NCBI RefSeq assembly: GCF_030717995.2
Contig: NZ_CP157743.1
Location: forward strand, 3,560,501-3,624,500
Source of the DNA: Methylomarinum sp. Ch1-1
Lineage (GTDB): Bacteria; Pseudomonadota; Gammaproteobacteria; Methylococcales; Methylomonadaceae
Reading direction: 5' to 3'
Length of the DNA stretch: 64,000 bases
Of the stretch, positions 36,423 through 44,717 are shown one piece after another. The translations under genes were made by a program, and so were the position numbers. Every line of letters starts with the position of its first letter. The stretch's first letter is position 1. A model generated the notes under the pieces. That model worked only from the letters and a program-made list of their open reading frames with translations. It was not told where the DNA came from and searched no databases.

Positions 36423-37814
36423 TTATTTTTTTGGATTGACGGCTCTAATTTGTTTCATTTGCTGTTCATAAGCCTCAGCAAATGCATCGCCATAGAAATC
36501 TTCAACCGCCTGCTCGGCCAATTGAGCATAGACGTCACAATATTTCTCCCAGCATTTGGCCTTTTTATTCAGCACCAGACCTTCTTCATATTGTTTCTCG
36601 ATCCTGTCCGGCTCAAATTGTCTGAGAATTTCCGATAAAGAGGCCTGGATGCCGGCCTGCATCGCCATTTGATGATTCAGCATGTCCTGGAATCCTTCAT
36701 CAATCGCATCGACCGAATCCATAAAACCGCCTTTGCCGTCATTGAGCAAATGCTGCAACGCTTCATCGGTAGTCACGGAAAACTTCAAGGGATTGTTGTC
36801 GGCCTTCTTGATCGTCGTCACTGTCACCCTGAACAGACTCTTGAATTCCGCCCGGCTTCTCAACACGGCGACGGTGCTTTCGACAAACTGCCGAAACATC
36901 GAGCCGATGCGCCGCATTTTGTCATCCTGTTGGGCGGGCCGTATATCGGCCTGATCCAGCCCGGCCCCTGCTAAGAAGGCTTGATAGAGATTCGGCGCAG
37001 CGCCTTCGGCCGCCCCGCTAACGGATGGCGCGGGAGAAGGTTTAACCAACTCAGGTTCAGCGGGGCGCAACGATTCGTCGGCAATGGGTGGCGCTTGCTG
37101 GTCCAGCAAGGCATTATCCTGTTGTTGAGGCTCGATTGCCGGAGCGGCTGGCTGATTATTCGAAGATTGCGGCTCTAGATTAAAAAGTTCTTCGAAATTG
37201 AAGTCTTCGGGAATTTCATCATTGGCATGTTTTTCCCCGGTCGGTTCCGGCGCTATGTAGCTATCATGCAACGAGGAAAATTGATCGTGCTTTTCATAAT
37301 CGGGACTGAAATCATCCTGTTGTTCGCTTAAAAAAGGATTTTCCATCTGCTCTGCAAACGGGCTTTCCGCCGGCATCTCAGCGGACGGCTCAGCTTCCGC
37401 AGACAAATTTAACAGGTCGTCATCCTCGGCAAAAGGACTGGTATCCGGTTCCGCAAAAGGCCCTGCGCCCCCCCCTTCATCAGCACCGGCGCTATCTGGC
37501 AACAGACTAACTTGAATCTGATATTCACCAATGCCTAAAATCATGCCGTCAACCAGTTTGATCGATGTTTGCTTGATCGGCGCCGGATTTTCATCGATAA
37601 AAGTTCCTCCTAAACTCGTATCCGAAAGCATGAAGGCATCATTTTCAAAACCGATCTTCGCGTGATGTCTGGAAATGATTTTTTCGGTATCGGGAAGAAA
37701 CAAATCGCATGAATCTTGACGCCCGATGGTTCCGCCTTCTCTATCTATGATGACAGCTTCACCATTTTCATAAGGCTGCCCCTTGAAGGCCACAATTTTT
37801 AAAGAAACAGGCAT
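36423..37814 (-). CDS. T6SS FHA-domain protein (Fha / TagH)
   Basis: The start is placed at MPVSLKIVAFKGQPYENGEAVIIDREGG (463 residues); the open frame continues upstream to 37904 without a family match. The N-terminal FHA domain has GRQDSCDLFLPDTEKIISRHHAKIGF with the Ser-Arg-His phosphothreonine pocket and LSDTSLGGTFID. A long acidic and Pro/Gln-rich linker covers about 115-300. The C-terminal T6SS FHA-associated domain has MRRIGSMFRQFVESTVAVLRSRAEFKSLFRV and FMDSVDAIDEGFQDMLNHQMAMQAGIQASL. Fha normally reads the phosphorylation made by PpkA; here the partner kinase is not in view. It heads the fha-K-L-M-tagF unit. Confidence 0.92.
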   Translation of the reverse strand: MPVSLKIVAFKGQPYENGEAVIIDREGGTIGRQDSCDLFLPDTEKIISRHHAKIGFENDAFMLSDTSLGGTFIDENPAPIKQTSIKLVDGMILGIGEYQIQVSLLPDSAGADEGGGAGPFAEPDTSPFAEDDDLLNLSAEAEPSAEMPAESPFAEQMENPFLSEQQDDFSPDYEKHDQFSSLHDSYIAPEPTGEKHANDEIPEDFNFEELFNLEPQSSNNQPAAPAIEPQQQDNALLDQQAPPIADESLRPAEPELVKPSPAPSVSGAAEGAAPNLYQAFLAGAGLDQADIRPAQQDDKMRRIGSMFRQFVESTVAVLRSRAEFKSLFRVTVTTIKKADNNPLKFSVTTDEALQHLLNDGKGGFMDSVDAIDEGFQDMLNHQMAMQAGIQASLSEILRQFEPDRIEKQYEEGLVLNKKAKCWEKYCDVYAQLAEQAVEDFYGDAFAEAYEQQMKQIRAVNPKK

Positions 37815-38074
37815 ATATTTTATGGCGTATGTTGGTATAGGCTTACGGTTAACAGCCGTCAGTTGATTGCGATGGTCATTGGCTAAAAAACCGTCCAGAT
37901 ACAATCTAATGAAAAGAGTTCGTAATTATTTCAGCATATTTTTATCAGTGGGAGTAGGCTATTGATTTATCGGGCTGTCTGCAACAGGCAGATTTTTGCT
38001 CTGACCGCCAAGGAAGGCGGAAATGTAGAAAATGCAGGAGCAATTTTCTACCTGCAAAATCTGCATTTCCATCG

Positions 38075-38186
38075 TCCCTGGCGGTCTACCTCACCGGTTC
38101 CCGACCGGTGTGGCATTCCCACCCTCCCTGGCGGTCTACCTCACCGGTTCCCGACCGGTGTGGCATTCCCACCCTCCCTGGCGGTC
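38075..38186. repeat. 50-bp tandem repeat, two full units plus 12 bp
   Basis: The identical unit beginning TCCCTGGCGGTCTACCTCAC occurs at 38075-38124 and 38125-38174. Twelve further bases (38175-38186) start a third. Each unit contains CACCGGTTCCCGACCGGTG, a short hairpin. The flanks carry inverted GACCGCCA / TGGCGGTC pieces. There are no spacers, so it is not a CRISPR array. Confidence 0.9.
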
Positions 38187-38271
38187 AGACGTTGCAGTCT
38201 GAGCTTACGCCGCACAGGGAAGTGCAAGTGCCGCGTGAGGCAGAATGCCGTTAGCTGCCATGGAAGTATTC

Positions 38272-38338
38272 ACCCAGCACCTAAATACCATAGACTATTG
38301 ACAATGATTTATAATCGTCGTTTATTTAGGTGCTGGGT
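38272..38338. repeat. Family A element (copy A5), nested in B5
   Basis: This is a 67-bp unit with the 15-bp inverted ends ACCCAGCACCTAAAT / ATTTAGGTGCTGGGT and the type b interior shared with A2. It sits at the same internal position of family B as A2, after GTATTC. Confidence 0.85.
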
Positions 38339-38484
38339 GAACGCGTCCCGAGAAATCAATGGTCTACTCCCTAAACCCTGAAAGATACTGAATAGCTACA
38401 AGAGTTCTTATTATCAGTGCTATGCTATTTATACTATTACAGAATAGACTGTAAGCAAAAATTTTACAGCTTTAAGGAACAAAA

Positions 38485-38982
38485 GTGACCCGCAAATATC
38501 TCTCTAAATATTTATTAACCGGCCTTCACCTTGTATTACTCTCGTTACTGACCGCTTGTTCGACATCCGGCGATGTCGAACGGGAAGCCATTTTTGCCAA
38601 CCTAACCGTCATTGCCGATGCCAATCTGAATCCCGCCATCGATGGCCGCGCATCGCCGATCGTGACCCGAGTCTATCAACTGGCTGAGACGGCGAAATTC
38701 GATAATAGCGGTTTCTTCGCCTTGTACGAAAACGACCAAGCGCTGCTCGGCAATGATTTGCTCAGCAGGATCGAGTTGGAAGTCAAGCCCGACGAAAACT
38801 ATCAACATCGGCTCGAAATCAAACCTAATACCCGCTTTATCGCGGTGCTGGCAGCGTTTCGCGACCTGGATAATTCGCAGTGGAAGGATATGACCGCCTT
38901 CCAGATCGACAGCAATCGATCACTGACAATCAAACTGAATGAAAACAGCGTAAAACTGACGGTGAATAGCGCCGATCAATGA
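38485..38982 (+). CDS. tssJ: T6SS outer-membrane lipoprotein TssJ
   Basis: TssJ is the outer-membrane anchor of the TssJLM complex and binds the periplasmic end of TssM. The 165-residue protein starts at GTG (38485) with AAGGAA about eight bases before it. The signal reaches lipobox LLTAC near residues 21-25. The mature domain is the TssJ beta-sandwich, with ASPIVTRVYQLAETAKFDNSGFFALYEN and the L1 loop region and FIAVLAAFRDLDNSQWKD. It is the only T6SS gene on the plus strand here, opposite fha, with B5 in between. Confidence 0.94.
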   Translation: MTRKYLSKYLLTGLHLVLLSLLTACSTSGDVEREAIFANLTVIADANLNPAIDGRASPIVTRVYQLAETAKFDNSGFFALYENDQALLGNDLLSRIELEVKPDENYQHRLEIKPNTRFIAVLAAFRDLDNSQWKDMTAFQIDSNRSLTIKLNENSVKLTVNSADQ

Positions 38983-38995
38983 CCCAGGGTGATTT

Positions 38996-39820
38996 CTATA
39001 CACTCTCTGACCCAGAGCTCCGATCTGCGGTAACCGGCGCCGAGATAAAGCCGACGCCCTGCGCAAGCAAGCATTCCTTACCTCTGACGGTCAGGTCGGT
39101 GACGAAGCGAAACTGTTGGCGCGGATCGATCGGATAGGCCTTCAACTGGTAATGACTGCCCCAGGGCTTTTCCTGAGCGATGACCAAGACAGGTTCATTA
39201 TAACGAAGATAGGGACTGGTCAGGCCCACATCCTGCAACAAATCTTTGACCCTCGCGGCATCGTGATGAGGATGAAGATAAAAATCGGCCACGCATTGCA
39301 GCTTGGGCGTACCATTATTGGCATTTGATACGGCTTGATTCCAAAGTTTCAGATGAGGAATACACACTACCGTATCGTCGGGAGTGACGATCTGTACCGT
39401 GCGTATGCCGACGTGGGTGACTTCACCATAATTGCCATTGATCTCGATCCAATCGCCGTTACGGTAAGGCCTTTCGCCGACCGCAACCACCCCGGCGATG
39501 AGGCTGCCGGCATAATCCTTCAACGCAAAACCAAGAGCCAAGCCGAGAGAACCGAACACCGCAACCATGTTCTGCAAGGACGGCTCGATCACCCGAGGTA
39601 CGGCCAACAGAATCGCCATTACGATGAAAATCAGACGCAATAAGGGCACCATTGCTAACAGGAAGAAGCGTGGCTTGCCGTGTAAGCGGTTAGCGATCCA
39701 GGGCAGTAGTTTTTGCGTCGCCATGATCAGCAAGGCCGCCCCGATCACGATCAGGATCAACTCCAGTATCGTACCGCTGTCCGGCGCTTTAAAGATTTGC
39801 TCTAATTGACGCTTTTCCAT
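38996..39820 (-). CDS. MscS-family mechanosensitive channel, 274 aa
   Basis: This is a short MscS-type channel that releases small solutes on osmotic downshock. Three membrane segments are seen at about 16-36, 52-78 and 88-118. The last, pore-lining, helix reads MVAVFGSLGLALGFALKDYAGSLIAGVVAV with the Ala/Gly packing typical of MscS TM3. The following beta domain has YRNGDWIEINGNYGEVTHVGIRTVQIVTPDDTVVCIPH. The C-terminus is a cytoplasmic alpha/beta domain. It is convergent with tssJ, 13 bp apart, and lies 12 bp after the 412-residue unknown gene. Confidence 0.9.
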   Translation of the reverse strand: MEKRQLEQIFKAPDSGTILELILIVIGAALLIMATQKLLPWIANRLHGKPRFFLLAMVPLLRLIFIVMAILLAVPRVIEPSLQNMVAVFGSLGLALGFALKDYAGSLIAGVVAVGERPYRNGDWIEINGNYGEVTHVGIRTVQIVTPDDTVVCIPHLKLWNQAVSNANNGTPKLQCVADFYLHPHHDAARVKDLLQDVGLTSPYLRYNEPVLVIAQEKPWGSHYQLKAYPIDPRQQFRFVTDLTVRGKECLLAQGVGFISAPVTADRSSGSESV

Positions 39821-39832
39821 GTTATCCCCCCT

Positions 39833-41071
39833 TCAGAAACCATCCAGACTATAGTCGCGGGCGCGCAAATACTCCCGGGCGCTGGTATAGCCCATTGCCG
39901 ATATCCGCCAGACATCATTGTGCGAAACGACGATGCCCAGCGCCCTCAAGCGCAATAGCAAAGACATGATGCGGTGAAAAGGCAAGGGCAGCAGCTCGGG
40001 CAGTATCGATGCCGGCAGCCCGTTGTGCAGCAACAACACATGCATGATAAAAGCCATGTCCTCCTCTTTTTCGACCGGCAATACCGGTTCCTGCGGCACA
40101 TCGGATACCCAGATGCACTGCTCCCGGGCGCCCAATAACGGTCTTTTTTCCTCGTCATCCTCGGCCTGGTCTTCTTCCTGTTCCGGCTCCGCTCTCAACC
40201 TTTCCCGCCAGTAGTTTCTGGCAAGCCCGAAATTTCCCCGGCAATAGGCGGCCAGCTGACTCAATTCAGGGCTGATTTCATGATCTTCGTCATCCGGTTC
40301 GGCCAGCACGATTTTCCCGGTACGGGCATTTTTGAAGCACAGTTGCTCGCGCTCCGCGCCAGCCGCTAATTGAAAAAACAAGCGCGCCAGACGAGCGCCA
40401 TCGAATCCTTGCAGAGTCAGCACATCCCACTGAGGAATCGGCCAGACATGCTGCAGATATGCCCAGGCCCAACTGTCACAGCCTATGATCCCATGCCCCA
40501 ATTCGCCGGCGACCGCCCTTTCTAACAGCTGCCGAACCAAACCCAGACCGTTGGCGTGACGCAGATAACAATGTTCAAGATGCGGCAACACCCACTGGCG
40601 ATCTGGCTGTGGCCAGCCCATTAACCAACCTTGATGAGCCCCTAGGATTTGTTCGACATCGGGCGCATCGACACGACAAAGACCATGCCTCGCCGCCCAT
40701 TTCCCCAGCATTTCGCCGTGACCGGTAAATGGTGGCCCGACGACGAACTTGACCGGACTATCGGCCGGCAATGTCTTCCTCCAGTCACCCAGCGCCGCAT
40801 CAAACGCCTGCGCCACCTTATCCCAATCGATCTCCGCCACCAAATGAGCAAGGCCTACCTTGGATAAGGACTGCAACTCGCTTTCCTCTTTCAATGGCGC
40901 CAAATCTTCCGCTTCGAAACGCAAAGAAAACCGCTTGAACGAGGCCCATTTTAACCGCGCCGCGCTGGCGCCGGTGGCGCTGGGCTGACGGTAATCGGTC
41001 AGCCTGACGAATTCCCACAGCGGTGTTTGCGCAAGCAGACCCTCATTTTGTGCCGACTGCCTCTCCTTCAT
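39833..41071 (-). CDS. Hypothetical protein, 412 aa, partner of the MscS channel
   Basis: I do not recognise this protein. It is cytoplasmic in character, rich in Trp, Leu and Arg. The segment VVGPPFTGHGEMLGKWAARHGL near residues 110-130 looks like a degenerate P-loop. HLEHCYLRHANGLGLVRQLLERA and DSWAWAYLQHVWPIPQWDVLTLQGFDGARLARLFFQL follow, as in a decayed AAA-like core. A very acidic linker (EPEQEEDQAEDDEEK) lies near 300. The C-terminal 80 residues (LLPLPFHRIMSLLLRLRALGIVVSHNDVWRISAMGY) resemble a winged helix. The 12-bp gap to the MscS gene suggests co-transcription. Confidence 0.65.
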   Translation of the reverse strand: MKERQSAQNEGLLAQTPLWEFVRLTDYRQPSATGASAARLKWASFKRFSLRFEAEDLAPLKEESELQSLSKVGLAHLVAEIDWDKVAQAFDAALGDWRKTLPADSPVKFVVGPPFTGHGEMLGKWAARHGLCRVDAPDVEQILGAHQGWLMGWPQPDRQWVLPHLEHCYLRHANGLGLVRQLLERAVAGELGHGIIGCDSWAWAYLQHVWPIPQWDVLTLQGFDGARLARLFFQLAAGAEREQLCFKNARTGKIVLAEPDDEDHEISPELSQLAAYCRGNFGLARNYWRERLRAEPEQEEDQAEDDEEKRPLLGAREQCIWVSDVPQEPVLPVEKEEDMAFIMHVLLLHNGLPASILPELLPLPFHRIMSLLLRLRALGIVVSHNDVWRISAMGYTSAREYLRARDYSLDGF

Positions 41072-41499
41072 CTTTTCAACCCCAAACTCTCACTTGACAA
41101 ACTCCGCCATGCTGGGAGTAACATATGAATATTACTTTAACCCAGATATATGCTGAAGGAAATGAATTTTCATAAAACCACTCAGACGCCTGCTTTGGTT
41201 AGTTATTGATGATCATGCGATAACTTGGAAAATCAGTATTAGCCTACTTTGATTAACTATCCGGATTGAGCTTTCAGAGTCACGACAAACCAGAAACACG
41301 ACTTCGATCAACGAAGCTGGGTTTTCCTGCTAACACTTTTGTTTAAGCCGAAGGTGTTGATAGCAAGCTTCGTCGCAAACATTGCTCGATCTGCATATTT
41401 TTTCCCCGTCATTCGCATGCACGGGCATCCGCTCGATTCATGCACCTACTGTCAGGCCGAGTTTTGGTCTGGCTATGATTTTTCTATCAGGAGAGCGAA
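41072..41499. other. Intergenic stretch with a small stem-loop
   Basis: No gene is seen. CTTCGATCAACGAAG near 41304 forms a short hairpin. The region is AT-rich near 41130-41260 and probably contains the divergent promoters of the 412-residue gene and the coiled-coil gene. Confidence 0.4.
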
Positions 41500-41787
41500 A
41501 TGAGTAACCGAAGCGATTATGTGAAAAAAATGAAAGCAAAACTCGACGAATGGAATGCCGACATCGACAGACTGGAAGCCAGGGCGGAAGCGGCGCAAGC
41601 CGACCTGCAGATCGAATACCAGCAACAAATCGAAGCCCTGAAGGAAGAGCGTGACGAGGCCGCGGCCAAGCTTAAGACCCTGGAAGCCGCCAGCGACGAG
41701 GCCTGGGAAGACATCAAGTCAGGTGTCGAAATGGCCTGGACTTCGCTGCATTCGGCCGTCGATTCGGCGATTTCCAGGTTCAAATAA
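41500..41787 (+). CDS. Small coiled-coil protein, sll1863-type stress protein, 95 aa
   Basis: It is almost entirely helical with heptad-like spacing: YVKKMKAKLDEWNADIDRLEARAEAAQADLQIEYQQQIEALKEERDEAAAKLKTLEAAS. It ends in the amphipathic EDIKSGVEMAWTSLHSAVDSAISRFK. This layout matches small coiled-coil proteins annotated as the sll1863 stress-response family in other bacteria. It has no signal peptide. AGGAGAG lies about seven bases before the ATG, an excellent ribosome site. It precedes the amidoligase operon by about 140 bp and may be separate. The molecular role is unknown. Confidence 0.8.
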   Translation: MSNRSDYVKKMKAKLDEWNADIDRLEARAEAAQADLQIEYQQQIEALKEERDEAAAKLKTLEAASDEAWEDIKSGVEMAWTSLHSAVDSAISRFK

Positions 41788-41928
41788 TCAGCCGCACTAT
41801 TTTTTTAAGAACGCGCTTTTATGATCATGCTCACGATCCTCTTTTACCATTCGAATCTGAGCATGATTGTGAAAGCGGCCGAGACTTCCAACTCAGCCCG
41901 ATGAACAGTAAGCTAGCTAAAGGTCTTT

Positions 41929-42918
41929 ATGTCGAATCAAACAAATTCTTTTAACTCTCCAGCGATCGCCGTTAAAGATGACGGCAGCCCTAGACTGGTG
42001 GGATTCGAATTAGAATTTTCCGGGCTCAGCCTCGAACAAACCGGCGTGGCGCTCCGCAAATCATTAGGAGGAAAATTGGAACAGCTGTCCGTAGCCGAGT
42101 CGGTGCTGCACGTCGATGCATTGGGGGACTTTACTATCGAGTTGGATTGGAATTATCTGAAGCGCACCGCCGAAGAAAATGAGCACTCACAACAAAACGG
42201 CGACTGGGTCAATTTACTGAGCCAAGCAGCGAACCTGCTGGTTCCCGTCGAAATCGCCTGTCCTCCGATTCCGGTCGGCGAGCTTGAAGCGTTGACACCG
42301 ATGGTCGATGACTTACGCAAGGCCGGCGCCGTCGGCACCGAGGAATCATTGCTGGCGGCTTACGGCGTTCATATCAATCCGGAAATTCCGCGTCAGGATG
42401 CCGAAACACTATTTACTTACTTACGAGCGTTCGCCGTTCTCCAATGGTGGTTGGTCGATGCCCATGACGTCGATGTCACCCGAAAGATGAGTCCTTACAT
42501 CGACCTTTATCCGGAAGCCTATCTCAAAAAGCTTTTATCCGCACCGCAACCGACTATGGAACAGCTTTTTGCCGATTATCTAGAACACAACGCCAGCCGC
42601 AACCGAGCACTGGATTTATTGCCGTTGCTGGCCCATATCGACCGTGACGCGGTGCTGCGCGTCGTCGATGATCCGAAGATTCAGGCCCGCCCCACCTTCC
42701 ATTATCGTTTACCGAACTGCCATATCGAGCGGGCGGACTGGTCGTTGTCCGCTTCCTGGAATACCTGGTGGGTCGTGGAGCAATTAGCGTCCCGGAGCGA
42801 CGACCTCAATGAGCTCAGCCAGGACTTTCTGCAGGCCGAGCGGCCGGTGATCGGCGTCAACCGCAAAGAATGGGTGGAGTATATCGGCCGATGGCTAAAA
42901 GACCACGCGTTGGCGTAA
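41929..42918 (+). CDS. Putative amidoligase, 329 aa
   Basis: The opening RLVGFELEFSGLSLEQTG (about 21-38) matches the GxExE strand of the glutamine-synthetase-like amidoligase family (Amidoligase_2). ELDWNYLK and AYGVHINPEIP supply the further acidic and His metal ligands expected in this fold. Enzymes of this group are predicted, from gene context and comparative analysis, to make amide or isopeptide bonds with ATP. The substrate is unknown. Its stop overlaps the start of a class I glutamine amidotransferase, the recurrent partner. The plus-strand operon continues with a YqaA-like protein. Confidence 0.85.
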   Translation: MSNQTNSFNSPAIAVKDDGSPRLVGFELEFSGLSLEQTGVALRKSLGGKLEQLSVAESVLHVDALGDFTIELDWNYLKRTAEENEHSQQNGDWVNLLSQAANLLVPVEIACPPIPVGELEALTPMVDDLRKAGAVGTEESLLAAYGVHINPEIPRQDAETLFTYLRAFAVLQWWLVDAHDVDVTRKMSPYIDLYPEAYLKKLLSAPQPTMEQLFADYLEHNASRNRALDLLPLLAHIDRDAVLRVVDDPKIQARPTFHYRLPNCHIERADWSLSASWNTWWVVEQLASRSDDLNELSQDFLQAERPVIGVNRKEWVEYIGRWLKDHALA

Positions 42919-43556
42919 CCGGCAACGATCGGCGCTGGGCCCCTAGCTGGTGGTGCATCGCTCTGGCGCTGCGCCTGGCCGGCGCCGTGCCGGAACGGAT
43001 CAGTGTAAAACACCAACCCAGCGGAAAACCATTGCATGCGCTGATCATCGGCGGCGGCAACGATATCAGTCCGGAACACTACAACCACGATATCGAGGCC
43101 AAGGTCAAACTCGACCCTAAGCGCGACCGCTTGGAGATCGAATGGATCCACAAGGCGTTGGATAACAAAATCCCGCTGCTGGGAATCTGCCGCGGCGCGC
43201 AATTGATCAATGTGGTATTAGGCGGCACCCTCTATCAAGATATCCGTCCGTTACGCAAACGCACCTATAACCGTCCCGGCCTGCTGCCGACCAAGCAAGT
43301 CCATATAGATGGCGGCTCAAAACTGGCGCAGATCTGCGGGAAAACACACATTAGAGTCAATAGCCTGCACCATCAAGCGATCAATAAATTGGGAGTAGGG
43401 CTTAACACGGTCGGCCGTGATCTCGACCTGATCACCCAAGCAGTGGAAGGCTTCTCGGACAACCGGATCATCGGCGTACAGTGGCATCCGGAATACCTAA
43501 TCTACATGCCGTCGCAATTTTCAATCTTTCAATCACTGCTGAAAAATTATCGATGA
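42891..43556 (+). CDS. Class I glutamine amidotransferase-like hydrolase (gamma-glutamyl-GABA hydrolase family), 221 aa
   Basis: The peptidase C26-type triad is complete: the nucleophile Cys in LLGICRGAQLINVVLGG, and His and Glu in GVQWHPEYL. The oxyanion text IIGGGNDISPEHY and the HHQAINKLG segment are typical of the gamma-glutamyl-GABA hydrolase (PuuD-like) branch. It may cleave a gamma-glutamyl product or supply ammonia to the amidoligase. I prefer the ATG at 42891 (MAKRPRVGVTGND), which overlaps the amidoligase by 28 bp; an ATG at 42870 is also open. The next gene overlaps by ATGA. Confidence 0.88.
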   Translation: MAKRPRVGVTGNDRRWAPSWWCIALALRLAGAVPERISVKHQPSGKPLHALIIGGGNDISPEHYNHDIEAKVKLDPKRDRLEIEWIHKALDNKIPLLGICRGAQLINVVLGGTLYQDIRPLRKRTYNRPGLLPTKQVHIDGGSKLAQICGKTHIRVNSLHHQAINKLGVGLNTVGRDLDLITQAVEGFSDNRIIGVQWHPEYLIYMPSQFSIFQSLLKNYR

Positions 43557-43984
43557 TTTCATCCCACCTCTTGTTATTTGGCTCCGCCTTCCTAGCGGCG
43601 ACTTTTTTTCCCTTCTATTCAGAAGTGATTTTGTTTACCTTGTTGCGCGAAGGCGGAGATCCTTACGCACTGGTGATGACCGCCACCCTTGGCAATACCC
43701 TGGGAGCCGTTGTCAACTGGTTCATGGGCCTTTATCTACTGCATTTCCAAGACCGGCGCTGGTTTTATTTCAGCAAGAAACAAATCGAACAAGCGCAAAA
43801 CTGGTATCAACGTTACGGCTTCTGGTCCCTGCTGCTTGCCTGGATGCCAATCGGCGGCGATGCGTTGACGCTGATCGCCGGCATCATGAAAGTCCGCTTA
43901 TGGCACTTTTTGCTGCTAGTCGGCTCCGGCAAGGCGCTGCGCTATATTTTAATTGTTTATCTCGAGATGCAATCGCCGATATGA
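43553..43984 (+). CDS. YqaA-family inner-membrane protein, 143 aa
   Basis: This is a small DedA-like membrane protein of the YqaA type. Hydrophobic segments run about 5-30 (LFGSAFLAATFFPFYSEVILFTLL), 42-62 and 90-130. The motif GNTLGAVVNWFMGLYL and the WMPIGGDALTLIAGIMKVRLWHFL segment, with Gly and Asp in a re-entrant turn, are typical. It starts with ATGA overlapping the stop of the amidotransferase, so it is translationally coupled. Its role may be transport linked to the amidoligase product; that is inference from position only. Confidence 0.85.
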   Translation: MISSHLLLFGSAFLAATFFPFYSEVILFTLLREGGDPYALVMTATLGNTLGAVVNWFMGLYLLHFQDRRWFYFSKKQIEQAQNWYQRYGFWSLLLAWMPIGGDALTLIAGIMKVRLWHFLLLVGSGKALRYILIVYLEMQSPI

Positions 43985-44190
43985 CATTGTTGCTAATGAA
44001 AGCGGGGATATAAACCAAGATTGAAAGTCAACGAACGATATTAACCTTATCAGTGCGACTATTGGTGTTTTGGAATAGTGAGCATTCATAACAACCTCAG
44101 TTCGGGATATAAGAATCAATATGGATCGTTTTTTAATCATCTCAAAAACGATTTTTAGGACTTTTCAACTTCTACAACCAAATATTTTTT

Positions 44191-44267
44191 TGGTCGGGAC
44201 GGCGGGATTCGAACCCACGACCCCTACACCCCCAGTATAGTGCGCTACCAAACTGCGCTACGCCCCG
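44191..44267 (-). tRNA. tRNA-Pro (anticodon GGG)
   Basis: A 77-nt cloverleaf is read on the minus strand, beginning CGGGGCG and ending with encoded CCA. The anticodon stem CTATA/TGTAG encloses the loop CTGGGGG with anticodon GGG. The T-arm contains GGTTCGAATCC. The acceptor stem is CGGGGCG / CGTCCCG with a G-U type pair. No terminator is evident after it. Confidence 0.95.
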
Positions 44268-44363
44268 AAGTTGAATCAAACGGATGTTTTCTTTGAACGG
44301 GCCAAGAGTTTGGCCCGAGACATGAAACGGGCATATGTTAACACATTGCCCGCATAATGTTAA

Positions 44364-44717
44364 TTACTTTAGCAGCTCCAGAATATCTTCCAGCTCGCCG
44401 ATCATCTGGTGTATCAACTGCTTGGTGCGGGTAGAATCTTCCTTGGCCCCGTCACTGGCAAGATGCGCCCGCGCACCACCAATCGTATAACCCTGCTCAT
44501 AAAGTAACGAGCGTATCTGGCGTATCGTCAACACGTCGTGGCGCTGATAATAACGCCGGTTGCCGCGTCTCTTGACCGGTTTAAGCTCGGAGAACTCCTG
44601 CTCCCAATATCGCAGCACATGAGGCTTGACGCCGCAGAGTTCGCTGACTTCTCCGATCGTGAAATAGCGTTTCGCCGGTATCGCCGGCAATTCATTATTA
44701 TTACTGGGCTCCAGCAT
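44364..44717 (-). CDS. MerR-family transcriptional regulator
   Basis: The winged-helix MerR domain is at residues 17-85: [71 protein letters not shown]. The C-terminal tail is a short helix ([19 protein letters not shown]) with no metal-binding cysteines, so it is not a metal sensor. The same small MerR gene follows ihfA in many gammaproteobacteria, and its target is unknown. It overlaps ihfA by 17 bp, which implies coupling to the thrS operon. Confidence 0.92.
   Translation of the reverse strand: MLEPSNNNELPAIPAKRYFTIGEVSELCGVKPHVLRYWEQEFSELKPVKRRGNRRYYQRHDVLTIRQIRSLLYEQGYTIGGARAHLASDGAKEDSTRTKQLIHQMIGELEDILELLK

Larger units (their letters stand above)
37922..38399. repeat. Family B element (copy B5) with three nested insertions and 8-bp target duplication
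   Basis: The ends GTAATTATTTCAGC and CTGAATAGCTAC are flanked by the 8-bp direct repeat AAGAGTTC (37914-37921 and 38400-38407). Compared with uninterrupted B, three pieces are inserted. One lies after CTGTCTGCAACAGG (about 37987-38190) and includes the 50-bp tandem repeat. A short piece (about 38207-38260) follows GAGCTTAC. The third is a family A element at 38272-38338. It lies in the divergent space between fha and tssJ, so it probably affects both promoters. Confidence 0.85.

Noticed and set aside
38075..38186. Possible CRISPR array
   Set aside because: The two 50-bp units are contiguous with no spacers and no cas genes lie nearby.
40023..40214. Cys/Ser-rich 63-codon plus-strand open frame
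   Set aside because: It is antisense to the acidic linker of the 412-residue protein, which explains its Ser-rich look.
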